From: Drosophila persimilis
Lineage: Eukaryota; Arthropoda; Insecta; Diptera; Drosophilidae
Reading direction: 5' to 3'
Assembly: GCF_003286085.1 (NCBI RefSeq)
Contig: NW_020825313.1
Coordinates: 2,418,001-2,482,000 of the forward strand
DNA: 64,000 bases
Positions 1-12,149 of the stretch are shown in pieces. Below the pieces are notes generated by a model that had not been told where the DNA came from, ran no database searches, and was given only the letters and a program-made list of their open reading frames with translations. Positions within the stretch are counted from its first letter, which is position 1, and each line of letters opens with the position of its first letter. A program made the position numbers and the translations under genes.

Positions 1-131
1 ACAGCAATATACTGAAGGAACGACATATGACGTCAGCGATGGCATCGTAAGACTTGCATCTAGTCAATAATGGTAGACCAACACATTTCTCAAACACTGC
101 AAACACATTAATGGACCTTTGTTTTTGTTCT

Positions 132-1026
132 TATACCCGATAGTCAAAATGAGTATTGGGGTATATTAGATTTGTGGTAAAAGTGGATGTGTGTAACGTC
201 CAGAAGGAATCGTTTCCGACCCCATAAAGTATATATATTCTTGATCAGCATCAATAGCCGAGTCTATTGAGCCCTGTCTGTCTGTCCGTCCCTATCAGTG
301 CCTAGTGCTCAAGGACTATAAGAGCTAGCGCAACGAAATTTTATATTCGTTCTTCTGCGATATGTCACTGTTAAAAGTATATTTCCAAACTTGGCCCCGC
401 CCACTTCGGCCCCCACAAAAGCCGAAAATTTGTGGCATCCACAATTTCAAAGATACGAAAAAACTGAAAACGCAAAATCGTAGAGGATGGCTATATGTAG
501 AATGTAGAATTGTAGAATGCAATATCTAAACCAGATCGTAAAATTTGAATGGCCAGAATGAAGAAAACAATTTCGTTCTCCCTCGCTCTGTCTCTCTCTA
601 ACACACAGGTTTAATGGTCGGCTTTGCCAATTGCAAAATATGAGTTCAAGGATCTCAGAACCTATAAGATCCAGAGCAACCAAATTTGGTATCCACACTC
701 CTGTGATATCGGACCTTGACCGTTTCGTGTCAAAATTTGGTCACACCCCCTTTCGCCCACGCAAATAACGAAAATCTAGGGCATCCACAAATCTCCGAAA
801 CTATTAAGGCAACAGCAACCAAATTTTGTATCCGCACTCCTGTTAGATCTCACTATAAAACGTTTACCTTAAAATTTCGCCCCACCCTCTTCCGCCCCCA
901 CAAAGAACGAAAATCTGTGGCATCCACAATCCACGGCGCGTCTGCCGGAGGAGAGCCATACTGACTAAGTATCGGGTATAAATGTAGAGTTGCGGTCTCC
1001 GCAGCAACTCACAACGTTCCCCCTCG
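132..1026 (+). repeat. Dispersed repeat R, copy a
   Basis: The copy opens with TATACCCGATA near 132 and the inverse TATCGGGTATA occurs at 970-980, so the unit has 11-bp inverted ends, followed by a short tail to about 1026. It contains the GGAATCGTTTCCGACCCCATA block (about 207-227), CTGTC/CCGTC low-complexity sequence, several 'CCGCCCCCACAAA' boxes and a GA-rich motif on the minus strand (581-600). The same blocks recur near 41000-41525, 50323-52020, 57557-58376 and 60041-60712. No open frame of note is present. It is probably a non-autonomous element; the family name is not certain. Confidence 0.75.
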
Positions 1027-1256
1027 TTTTTTTTGTGGATGTTGACATGCCATGACTGCATCTTTCAAGAGGCGATGCAATTACTACACCGTCAAGTGGC
1101 CCGTGTGACACCAGCAGAAGGCTGTTACGCGAGCATGCAGGAAAGATAGCTGTAAGACTAATATTCGAGGAAGATTAGCATTCAAGTTACTGAGAGAACT
1201 GGGCATGCATTCAAAATACAATACCACTTCAATTACTAATTACTAGAAAGGTGTGT

Positions 1257-3306
1257 TTAATTATTAGTGGTGGATATAATATAGTAGAGGGAATTATAAT
1301 CTGAGCATAAGACCCTAAACGGTTCATGCAAGGAATAATTCGATCTACAAAGTGGAAGGAACAACGGTGTAAAATTTATACTAAGTATAATAAGAATCGT
1401 GAAGTTTATGCGGCTCAGCAGATCAGGGCTGTCTATGTCACCCCTGATCAAGTTGTGCATAAAATTCACACCAAGCATTTTTCTACGGTTAACTAAGGAT
1501 GGGAGGTTTACTAATAGCAGTCTACTAGAATAAGATGGGAGTCTCACACCCGCATCCCAGTTAAGGCCGCAGACCAAAGAGTAAAAAGTTTTTCTGTACT
1601 GATTCTATACGGTGCTGGTGTACTTGTACTGAGGGCACCATACACAGGAGCCGTATTCTAAGATCGGACGAACAAACGAGGTCTAGAGATTCTTTGTTAT
1701 ATAGGGGTCGTCAAATTCCTTTGACAACCTCTTTATAAACCCAAGCACGCCCATGGCCTTATTTACCTTGGGGTCTAACATAACACCCAGATCATTTACC
1801 AGGGTAAATCTCTCAAGAGAACCACCAAATAGGGTATAGGGAGCCAACAAGGGGCTAGAACGATGAAATGTCATAACTTTGCATTTCGAGGCATTGAGGT
1901 ATAACAAGTTTGCACAACACCATGACTGAAAGTTATTCAGATCGGATTGCAAGCGAGAATGAAATGAAATGTCCTTATACTGGACACAGAGTTTAACATC
2001 ATCCGCATACATAAGTACTCGAGAGTATGTTAATACCGAAGGCAAGTCATTAATAAAGAGTGTGAAGAGTAAGGGGCCTAGATGGCTGCCCTGTGGTACT
2101 CCCGAAGAAACCTTTAATGGTAAAGAGAGGGAGTGTTTGAAGAGGACTCTTTGAGACCTGGAACAAAGATAGCTAGAAATCCATCTCAGGAGGTTGGGTG
2201 GAAACCCTAAAAGGTGTAGTTTATGCGCTAAAAGGGAATGGTTTACAGAATCGAATTCTTTACTAAGGTCGGTGTAAAAACCATCCGTCTGTAAGTTACC
2301 TTGAAAGCCTTTAATAATGAAAGTTCTAACAAGTTCGTGGTGGTTGATAGCCGCTTTATAAATCCATGCTGAGTTGGAGATATAAGGGACTTGCAGAGAT
2401 GTAGAGATAACCTGGAACCCCGTCTGGACCCGGTGAAAACACCGGCTTAACTAGTCGAAGATCATGAAGTAAGGAACATTCATATAACAAGGGACTGAAA
2501 ATGACGTCTTAACTAGTCGAAGATCATGAAGTAAGGAACATTCATTTAACAAGGGACTGAAAATGCCGTTCCACCTCGTTCAACCGTATGGGTACGGGTG
2601 ACCAGAGTAGCTTTCCTCAAAATAGGTGGTTTGGAAAAATTGGGCAAAAAGATCGGCAATTGCCTGATCATTATTTGCCGACGTATTACAAAATGATAGC
2701 GAGGATGGGTGTGCGGACATTCTACGCTTACTGTTTACGAAGCAGTAAAACTGTTTAGGGTCCTGAGAAAAACGTATCCTGCATCGAGATAGGTATTTCT
2801 TATAGCATTGAGCACTAAGAACGGAAAAGTTTGATCGCTATTACAAAGCGAGAGAGAGAGAAGTAGGAGAACCAGCTTCTTGAAATTTTGTATTGTCCTG
2901 ATTTTAAGCTTTTTAGACTGGATAACTTTTTGGTGAACTAAGAACGTTTCCTAGATCTAATCGGAAAAGAAAGCGAGACACAAGAATTAAAAAATGTGCC
3001 AAGAGCATTGTACAAAATGTTTGTGCCTTTTATGACATCAGTGCACAAGTACAAAGCGGATTAATCAAAATTCCTAATTAGATTATTAAGCTTCGTAAAC
3101 TCGGCTTTACGAAAGCAACGGACACGTCCAGGTGGCCTTCTCGACCGAGACTGGACTGTGAAGTGTTCCGATGTGAAGATAGAGTCCACTGCAATCAGAA
3201 CCCCTCCTGCACGTCGAGACGAACGGTCCTTTCTAAAAGTTGTGTACCGACCTGCCAAAACCTCGGAACTAAGAATGTCCGGCTTTAACCAGGTTTCAGT
3301 AAACAC
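1257..3306 (-). pseudogene. Endonuclease-reverse transcriptase remnant of J copy a
   Basis: Read 3' to 5' on the plus strand, this holds an apurinic-type endonuclease N-terminus (TETWL and GGVLIAV motifs, 3061-3306) and reverse transcriptase segments ending in the C-terminal 'thumb' region (1257-1577). The YADD catalytic box is present on the minus strand near 2010. The endonuclease jumps from its strand-2 region straight to its far end, so about 500 bp including the GDFN motif is gone. Several frame changes separate the RT pieces. In the intact family member this would be ORF2, the enzyme for target-primed reverse transcription. This copy cannot encode it. Confidence 0.75.
2446..2569. repeat. 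62-bp tandem duplication inside J copy a
   Basis: The block starting CTTAACTAGTCGAAG at 2446 is repeated at 2508, giving two near-identical 62-bp units differing at a few bases. Other J copies have one unit (for example near 53750), so the duplication is private to this copy. 62 is not a multiple of 3, so it breaks the RT frame. Confidence 0.8.
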
Positions 3307-3690
3307 AATAACGTGGGAAGCAAATGCAATACTATCCCGGAAAAAAATGATGAGCTTACTAAGCCTCTAAAATTCTGATAGGTTACTAAAAGAGAAGTTA
3401 GTTTTTTGGAAAGGTGGAAGCAAGAAAGGAAGTTAAGGTTGAGGGTGGCACACTGGAAAGATTTGTAAGAGATATGGGGAGCCTATTCTTTTTCTTAGGC
3501 TTAAACTCCTTCACCACCAAATGTTCCGGCCAAAATTTGGCGGAGCAAATGGTGTCAAGTTGAGTAGGGGAGATGCTTATCTTAAACGAGGCTATCTCCC
3601 TGACATAGACAAGAGAAGTTGAATTTCTCCACCTTTAATCCCACGGCTTTTATTTTGCTTTGAATAAAAGCAATTACATCATTAGATGAA

Positions 3691-4229
3691 ACAAGCCGTG
3701 AAACAAAAACTTGTCGTTTTGGTGGGACTCCCACAAGTGGTTCCCAGACAACGCTTAAAGCGGAAAAAGTCTCAAAGTAAAAAATGAGAGCAGAGTGGAG
3801 AGCGGTTATAGCGAGCGGTACTGAGTAGAGAGCGCTTTTGCTCAGAAAGATTAAAGTGTGAGAGAGAAAGAACAGTTATTGAAGTTGAGGTGATAGCGAG
3901 AGAGTGATAAAACAACAAAAGCTACAAGACTAGAGACGCAATAATGCAATTTAATTTACTCACGGCAACAACACAAACGCAACAAGCCGACGCCGAAAAA
4001 TGTTAGGTTCAATAAATAATAATTAAACACAAATCAAAAGGCATGCACTCGCGGAATAGAATAGATTTCCAGATAGTAGGTGGATTAGGAAGATATTTAA
4101 TGTTTATTTAAGAAAACACCGGTTGTTTATGTAAAACAAAGGGAAAATATGCGCAAAACAAAAACGCGTCTGATCTACGAAAGATAACGACGAATTTTTT
4201 GTTAATGATAAAGAATAAAAAATCCTTCT
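3691..4229. other. No recognisable gene (unassigned TE-flank sequence)
   Basis: GA-rich sequence (about 3780-3920) followed by AT-rich sequence. No frame with a recognisable protein was seen. The first part may be the 5' untranslated region of another element, but nothing proves this. Confidence 0.4.
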
Positions 4230-6069
4230 ATATAATCAGTTATCTGTCCCAATATTTTCCAGACACGACCTACTTTTCCTGACTTATGATTTTAATTTTA
4301 AAAAGATTGACGGCGACATATGGTACCGAAATTTTAAGAGCATTAACATTACCAAACTTAATGATGAATTTAATACATATGACTGGAATATAATATTTGA
4401 CATGGATAATGTTAATTCCCAAGTAATTCTACTACGAGCTCACATAACAAGACTTTATGAGAAATTCGTACCGCTGCGTAAATGAAAGATTGCACCAAAG
4501 AAAAGTCCATGGTTTAATCAATTTATTGCACACAATATATCATTAAGGGACAAAGCATATAACAAATGGAAACGCTACAGAACGTCTGTTCAGTATCAAG
4601 AATTTAAAACTTTAAAGAAAAAAACCAACCTATTAATACTGGCAGCTAAAAAATCTTTTTATTCTGTAAGGTTTCAAAGTGCAATATTAAAAAGAAGGAC
4701 ATGGAGGGAGCTCAAAGACTTGGGAATAGGGAAGAGGACAAATAACACCAAAATTGATGTAGACATAGATGAATTAAATAGAAAATTTGTGATAAACGGG
4801 GTACCTGAAGTAGCGTATAATCATTATCTTGACAATACACCGAATAGTTCCTGTGATAATAACTTTAGCTTCATGTGTGCCAGTCAGTGTGATGTCCTTA
4901 AATCTGTGCTTAAAATTAAGTCAAATGCAATCGGACTGGATGAAATACATCCAAAATTTCTAAAAATCTTACTTCCGAAAATATTACCACATGTGACTTA
5001 TATGTGCAATACTGTCTTAACAAAATCAATATTTCCAAGTACATGGAAGCTTGCGAACATAACCCCGGTCCCTAAAGGAAAAAATGAATATAGACCTATA
5101 TCAATTCTATCGTTTTTGTCAAAATTTCTTGAACAATAATTGTCACAACAAATTCGAACTTTTCTAGATAACAATGCATTACTAAGTGACAAACAGTCAG
5201 GTTACAGAAGACAAAGAAGCTGTACTACGGCAATAGTAAATATAACGGAAGACATTAGATTAACACAAGATGAAGGAAATGTGACGCTATTAGTACTACT
5301 TGACTTCAGTAAAGCATTTGACACGGTTAACCACGAAATCTTATTAAGTAAATTAGTTAACTTTTTCAATTTTAGTAAGGTAGCTACATATAAAGCTAGT
5401 GGTAAGTGGAAGTAGAATTTCTTCAATGATGAGCACTGCACGTGGTGTGCCTCAAGGTTCAGTTCTTGGGCCGCTTTTGTTCTCATTATATGTGAATGAC
5501 CTGCCAGACGTCCTGTTGTAAAAGTCATATGTATGCAGATGACGTCCAAATGTATGTTAGTCGTCCATTGAGTAAAATTGATGAGTGTATAAGTGTGTGT
5601 AACAGTGATTTGCTCAATGTGAGTAGCTGGGCGAAGCGTAATGGTCTGGCACTTAATCCAGATAAATGTAAATGTGTAATTATATACAAGAAGCAACTAA
5701 ATACGATGGCCTATCCAAAACTTGAAATCGAAGGAAAACAAATTAATTACATAGATCATGTGGAAAACTTAGGATTAACATTTAACAATACGCTTTCTTG
5801 GAGTAACCAGGTAGTGAAAGCTACTGGTAGAACATATAGTCTGCTAAGACAACTCGGACTAACACAAAAATTCTTACCAGATATACTCAAACAATGATAG
5901 CTAAGACATATTTGACACCCACCTTATGCTATGGAATTGCAATATTTGGAAATTGTGACGCTGAATCTCAAAAAAAATAAAAGTAACATTTAACAATAAT
6001 GCCCGCTACATATATGATAAGAGAAGAACCGATCATATCTCAAAATTAGCAAAACAAATATTCAACATG
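4230..6069 (+). mobile_element. Non-LTR retrotransposon K, 5' part
   Basis: A plus-strand CR1/jockey-group element whose coding remnant starts inside ORF2. It is cut at 6069 by BEL-A and resumes at 12575: the target ACATG is duplicated at 6065-6069 and 12575-12579, and the frame continues across the insertion as a typical RT C-terminal region. The 5' end with ORF1 and endonuclease is missing. Confidence 0.75.
4260..6060 (+). pseudogene. Reverse transcriptase of element K (broken)
   Basis: Ordered RT blocks are visible. A region upstream of the fingers runs from about 4260 to 4900, then come 'SNAIGLDEIHPKFLK' (about 4921-4965), WKLANITPVPKGK (about 5045-5083), YRPISILSFLSK (about 5090-5125), LLDFSKAFDTVNHE (about 5300-5335), a 'GVPQGS' block in another frame (about 5440-5470), and YADDVQMYV (about 5529-5560) followed by the connection and thumb. 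Internal stops at about 4482 and 5137 and a frame change near 5390 show it is dead. The family uses this enzyme for target-primed reverse transcription. Clade is CR1/jockey-like by motif style; the exact family is not known to me. Confidence 0.75.
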
Positions 6070-6541
6070 TGTCGGGTCAAGCAGCTTAAATATTTTAAAT
6101 TATTGCCAGTGGTGCGGCCCAAAGGAAATGCATTTTGGTGTTGTCGTTTCCAATGCCCCCACTGCAAAGATCATTTGCTACCGCATATGCGCATGCAGCG
6201 GAATTCTTTCGTCTCCTTATGTCGCAATCTCTCGGACTCGGCTTAACAGCGTCCCCGAGCAGCTCTAACGCTCTCGGGCTATCATACGCTCTCGCTCGCG
6301 TCTAAGCTTGCTGCATAGGGCCCGGCAATTTGGCCCGTCAGCCCTTGCATGGGCAGTCTTGAGCTAATCGTCGCAGCTATTAGACTAACATTCTCGCATC
6401 AATCGTTCGCCCCAATCATCCCCATATGTACATAAGCGATAAGTTGGTTTACATATGCAAATAAATAAAATTATAAACAGCCTTTCGACTTTCATTAACT
6501 TCAAATTGCAACAGTTGTTAAAAACGCTTAATAGCTTAACA
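6070..6541 (+). repeat. 5' LTR of BEL-A
   Basis: 472 bp, TG...CA ends, ACATG immediately before it. Compared with the 3' LTR it has about 27 extra bases around 6200-6230 and a few substitutions. Confidence 0.93.
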
Positions 6542-6543
6542 TT

Positions 6544-6561
6544 TGGTGACCCCGACGTGAT
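6544..6561 (+). other. Primer-binding site (tRNA-Trp) of BEL-A
   Basis: TGGTGACCCCGACGTGAT starts two bases after the LTR. From memory this is complementary to the 3' 18 nt of eukaryotic tRNA-Trp including CCA, the same site used by avian leukosis-type retroviruses. Confidence 0.88.
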
Positions 6562-6904
6562 TGTGCAATAAATAATCCATCAGTGCAATCACAAACTAAT
6601 ATAGCATTCAAAGATCTTAACTAATTGCCATCTCAACCAGTGTCATCGACCACATAAGTTATCCATACATATATACACCGACCTCCCCTGCATATTCGGT
6701 AGTGCACTTAGCTGTTGGCTTGCGCTTCTCTTTTCGGTCATCTTCCCGCAAGAAACGTTTCTTGCACCGGTCGCCTTTGTATATACAGTTCGTACATAGC
6801 TGTTCGCTTGCTGGGCTCGGTTCTTGTCGTCTATTGCTCGTGTTACTCTATGCGATCATCTTCCCGCTAGAGACGTTGGTCTTTCTGCTAACGCTGCCGC
6901 TACC

Positions 6905-9900
6905 ATGGAAAGTAATGCTGCTAACGAAATTCCAATGACCAGTGAGCAAAACAGGGTGTCTTTTTTGAAGCTTAAGTCAACGGAATTATGCGAGAAAATG
7001 AAAAGGTTAGCTACCGCTTGGCAGAATGAGTCGTTGGACTGTGACTACTACATGCTCGTGGTAAAGCAAGAGCAAGTGGAGAAGTTGATCGGCAAATTTG
7101 AGACGTTTCACGGCGAGCTTGAGGAATTGGATCGAAGCGAAATTCACAGTGGTTTGTGTGACATTTTTGAGTCACTTGCAAGCTCACTGAAGGCGGCGAT
7201 TATGAGGGAAATGGCTAAGAGTAGCGGCCGCATGCCGTTTCATTCTACATTGGCTGGAGGAAACACTACGGTTGATTTTGCCGGCTCGCAATTTCTACCT
7301 CACCGTAGACAAGTACCATCCCTGCCTCCTATACAATTGCCGACGTTTAGCGGCGGGTATGCGAACTGGACGGACTTTTATTCAATGTTTGCCACCATCA
7401 TCGACAGCCATCCGGACTTAACAAACATAGAAAAGCTCCAGCATTTGCGTTCCTGTCTGCGGGATTCGGCATTGGAGACTGTTCGGTCGCTGGAAATCTC
7501 AGATGACAATTATGCTGTGGCATTAGATTTGTTGGAAAACAGATTCAATAATCGGCGATTGGTTTTTCAGGCACACATCAATAAAATCTTGGCGCTTCAG
7601 GCTGTGGAACCTGGGTCAGTGGTCATGCTTCGGGAGCTTTCAGACAAATTCAATTCACATTGAGCAGATCGCAGGATACATCATCGTGCAGGAGCTTCTC
7701 CGAAAACTGGATCCAGCGAGCCAAGAGAAGTGGGAGGAACGATTCAACGACCCCGCATTCGCCAACTTAATTCCGTTGTGGGAATCTATGGCCTCGTTCT
7801 TGGAGCAGCGATGCAGATTATGGGAGACGATGGACTTTTCTATGGCAAGCTATGCGTTGAGCAATCAGGTGGCCAGAAGTAGAAAGCATAATAATTCTAT
7901 GTCCACATTGGTTACAACGAACCAAACCGTAGCACGCTGCGCGCTGTGCAACGATGGTGTTCACGAGGTCCAACACTGTCAGAAGTTTAAAGCGCTGTCC
8001 CCCACAAATCGACATAAAGAAGCCAAGCGGCTCTCGTTATGTATAAATTGTCTCAGAACAGGGCATCGATTACTTCAGTGCACCTCGAGCAACTGTCGTA
8101 CCTGCGGGGGTAGACACCATACCCTCCTTCATTTTGGTAGCCCTGAAGATACCGCAGTCCAAGGGAAATCAGCGCCGTATACTCCATCTCAGTCTGCACT
8201 GTCTGAGTCTACGCCGTCTGAGCATACCACTGCGCCCTCTACTTCAGCGGCTACCTCGTCTGCCCTTATTGCCCAAGATCTCAGGAATGGTGTTGTTTTA
8301 CTTGCCACGGCCACGGTCTTAGTCAAAAATCGTTCCGGAGTTTTAGTTCCCTGTCGAGCGTTGCTGGATTCCGGCTCCCAGTTGCATCTAATAACTTCTC
8401 GTTTCGCGAATCAGCTTCAGCTTCGAAAAATTAAATCATCGACTGCAGTCTCGGGAATAGGCGACTCTAGCTTCGTCACGGATGGATTTTCGGTCAACGT
8501 TAGCCTGCACTCTCGCTCATCGGATTACTCAACTCTCATCACTGCCATTGTAGCCTCTAGCATAACCGATCGACAGCCAAGCTTTGGAATTGACACTCAA
8601 AACTGGAACATTCCATCTAACATACCACTAGCTGATCCGGAGTTTTATAAGCCGCAGCGCGTCGATCTGCTAATTGGCGCAAGTCTGTTTTTCGAGCTCC
8701 TGTGTGCTGGTCAGGTCAAGCTACTGCCAGGATTGCCTTCAATTCAGCAAACGCGCTTGGGATGGGTCGTGTCTGGAAGTTGTTCGCGTTTAAAAGGTTC
8801 CTCGTTGATGGTCTCTCGCGCTCGGGCCGTAGCTGCTGAGGATAATAGTCCAGAGGATCGGCTTGAGGTGCTTCTTCAAAGGTTTTGGGAGGTAGAAAAT
8901 TGCATCGAACCAATAATAAAGTCTACCAAAGAAGAGCTAGATTGTGAAGCACACTTTGTGCAGCATTTCCGTCGACTACATAAAGGCGATTATTGTGTTC
9001 GGCTGCCAGCGAAATATAATTTGGATCTCCTTGGAGAATCTTACAATCAAGCGCTTCGTAGATTCCTGACCCTTGAGAGAAAGTTAGATCGTCGCCCTGA
9101 TGTTAAATCTCAGTATGCAGCATTTATAAAGGAGAACCTTGATTTAGGCCATATGTCTCAGGTTCCTACACAGTCAATCAGCAACTGCCGATATTTTTTG
9201 CCTCACCATTGCGTCATGAAGGAAGATAGTTCTACGACCAAGCTTCGCGTCGTTTTTGATGGATCCGCTTCAACCTCATCTGGATATTCCCTGAATGACG
9301 TTTTAATGGCTGGTCCCGTAATCCAACCCAAACTGTTTCGATTCTTGCTCGATTTCGGTCATACGACGTTGCGGTTACGGGAGATATCTGTAAGATGTAT
9401 CGTTGTGTAAGAGTCTCGACCGAGGATAGCAACTTGCAGTGTATTCTGTGGAGAAACTCCAGGGAAGAAGACTTGCGTGTGTTTCAATTGGACACCGTTA
9501 CTTATGGGACGAAGCCTGCCTCCTATCTATCTGTGCAAGCGATGCATCAGTTGGCAATAGACGAGCAGATGGCGTTTCCAGATGGAGCTGAAATCCTTCG
9601 CCGTGACTTCTACGTGGATGACTTGATATCTGGAGCCAGCTCGCAGGAGGAGGCTATCCGGATTCGGGAGCAAACTACTGGAATTTTGTCTAGAGGTCAG
9701 TTCAGATTGAGGAAATGGTGTTTGAACATCCCTGCTGTGCTGGATGGAGTTCCGGAAGAGGACAAGGAAACATTTTTGAAGTTCGACGATGGCAGCCATG
9801 TGACTAAAACTTTAGGACTTGCGTGGGATCCGGTTTCTGATCTACTATTATTTTCGTTCTCGGCCCTTCAATCTTCTTTGAATTCCTGCAGGCGCTCTGT

Positions 9901-12149
9901 TTTGTCATCCATTGCGCGATTCTACGATCCTCTCGGACTAGCTGGTCCCGTAATTACTAAATCCAAAATCTTTCTCCAGCGTTTGTGCCAAGAGAAGTTG
10001 TCCTGGGATGAAAGCCTTCCAGCCTGAACACCGAGTGGCAGGAAATATGCACCGGGTTTGGTCAGATTCGTCGACTTGAATTTCCTCGGCTTGTGTTCCT
10101 TCCAGACTCTACGCTGGAAATTCACGGATTTTGCGATGCCAGCATCGAGGCTTATGGTGCATGCATTTATGTGGTGTCCAAGGGTCAGCATTCCAGCAGT
10201 CACTCACTTTGTGCCAAATCTCGTGTGGCTCCTTTGAAGACACTTACAGTACCAAAGTTGGAGCTTTGTGGAGCGGAGTTGCTGGCTAGGCTCATATCTG
10301 AGATAGCTGGAATAAATGTATTCAAGGGAAGGTGTTACTGTTGGTGTGATTCTGCCGTTGCGCTCTCTTGGATTCGGGACGAGCCGTCAAGATTTAATAT
10401 TTTTGTTGCAAATAGAGTGTCAACGATTCAGGAAATGACCGAAAAATTGGAATGGCGCTATGTTCCCACAGCTTTAAACCCAGCCGACATTCTGTCTCGA
10501 GGGGCTCATCCGACTGAGCTGAATGAGTCACCTCTTTGGGCTCATGGTCCTCCATTTCTTTGCGGCTCCTCAGATGACTGGCCACCCACTGTGCTACCTG
10601 ATAAGCCAGCCCTTGAACTTCGTCGGAAGGCTCTTCTGGTCAAATCGCCCTACATGGACATTATTGCTGATTCCAAGTATGCGAATTCATTTGCTTCTTT
10701 GCAACGCGTTTTCAGATACATTCACAAGTTTTGCAACCGAATTCGGCGCCCCGGACTCACTGTCTCAGACATTGAACATGGAACCCAGGTATTGCTACGA
10801 CTAGTCCAGCGTACTCAGCTATGGGAGGACATGAAGTCACTGCGGGCAAGGGGAGCAGCCTCCTCATCGAGCTCAATCGCATCGTTATCGCCATTCATGG
10901 ATCAGTTTGGACTTCTCAGGGTAGATGGTCGACTGAAAAACTCTTCGTTGGATTTTGATGGCCCATCTTCTTGCCCAGCAGCCATCCACTGACTCTTGCA
11001 ATAATCTCCCATTTTCATGAGCGGAATTTGCACGCTGGTCCTCGAGCTTTGCTTGGACTAATTCGATCCCAATATTGGCCTATTGGGGGGAGGAAGACGG
11101 TAAACAAGGCAGTAAACAAGTGCGTAAGATGCTTTCGTCTGAAGCCCAGGGTATTGGAGCATATTATGGCGGATCTTCCAAAGGAGCGGCTCGATGGTTC
11201 TCATGCCTTTGAAATCACAGGCGTGGACTTCTGTGGGCCGTTTTTCTACAAACCGGAGGCACGCAACAAGGCTCCAATCAAGTGCTACGTCTGCGTCTTC
11301 ATTTGTTTCGCTACCAAGGCTGTTCATCTGGAGCTTATAAAGGACTTATCCACAGTTGCTTTTCTACATGGACTAAAGCGCTTCATATGTTCCAGGCGGA
11401 AGCCACGGCAAATTTGGTCAGACAACGCAACCAATTTTGTCGGCGCTAAGAATGAGATGATGGAATTAAGGCGCCTGGTCCTCAGCGATGACCATCAGAA
11501 GGCGCTGCTGGATTTTTGCTTGGTCGAGGCTATAGACTGGCATTTCATTCTTCCTCGCTCCCCTCATTTTGGTGGTCTATGGGAGGCTGCAGTGAAGACG
11601 GCCAAGTACTCGGTTCTTGGATTTGACGAGCTGCGGACGCTGTTGTGCCACATCACGGCAGTGATTAATTCAAGACCTTTAGATTCAATTTCAGAGAGAC
11701 CTGCCGATCTAGATGTTCTAACTCCAGCGCATTTCTTGAATGGTGGCCCTCCTGCTTCGTTCGCTGAGCCTGACGTCACGCAGCTAAACTTCGATCGCCT
11801 GGACGGCTGGCAGCGCGTTTCGTACCTGCAGCAGCTCTTTTGGTCCCGGTGGAAGGAGGAGTACATAACGTCACTGCAGCAGCGCTCAAAGTGGCGCGCT
11901 GCGAAGCCTAGTTTAGCAGTCGCAGATTTGGTTCTTTTCAAGGATGAGAATCTTCCTCCCATGAAGTGGCCACTGGCGAGAGTGGTCGAGCTTTTGCCTG
12001 GACGAGATGGCGTTTCCCGAGTTGCTGTGCTGAAGACGTCATCTGGAATCACCAAGCGTGCCGTCAACAGGCTGTGCCTGCTGCCCCTTAAAGATGCTGT
12101 TGAAAGTCAGGCTTCCAACGGGGGGAGTATGTCGGGTCAAGCAGCTTAA
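6905..12149 (+). pseudogene. gag-pol: BEL-A gag-pol (frameshifted)
   Basis: A single gag-pol reading in intact relatives, here broken. The start chosen is ATG 6905, aligned with the family start MDESN... of BEL-B. Domains in order: gag (6905-7930), CCHC-type knuckles (about 7940-8135), protease with DSGS at about 8367, reverse transcriptase with YVDD at about 9610-9622, RNase H (about 10120-10520), integrase zinc domain (about 11010-11140), catalytic D at about 11225 and 11421 and E at about 11583, and the C-terminal BEL integrase tail to the stop at 12147-12149 inside the 3' LTR. Frame breaks: a deletion of roughly 30 nt near 7660, and single shifts near 9362, 10027-10093 and 10970. Between the breaks the frame is clean. 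Confidence 0.9.

Larger units (their letters stand above)
1027..3690 (-). mobile_element. Non-LTR retrotransposon family J, copy a (decayed)
   Basis: The element lies on the minus strand with its A-rich 3' tail at 1027-1034 directly against repeat R. Its translated fragments match the better copy at 52021-55450: ORF1 C-terminal region (about 3395-3690), endonuclease (3061-3306) and reverse transcriptase (1257-2900). A large internal deletion removes the middle of the endonuclease, and a 62-bp tandem duplication plus small indels break the RT frame. Sequence upstream of 3690 no longer matches copy c. Confidence 0.8.

Noticed and set aside
5202-5696. 164-codon minus-strand frame
   Set aside because: Antisense to the clear reverse transcriptase of element K; a shadow of that gene.
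11564-12067. 167-codon minus-strand frame
   Set aside because: Antisense to the BEL-A integrase C-terminal domain; no independent features.
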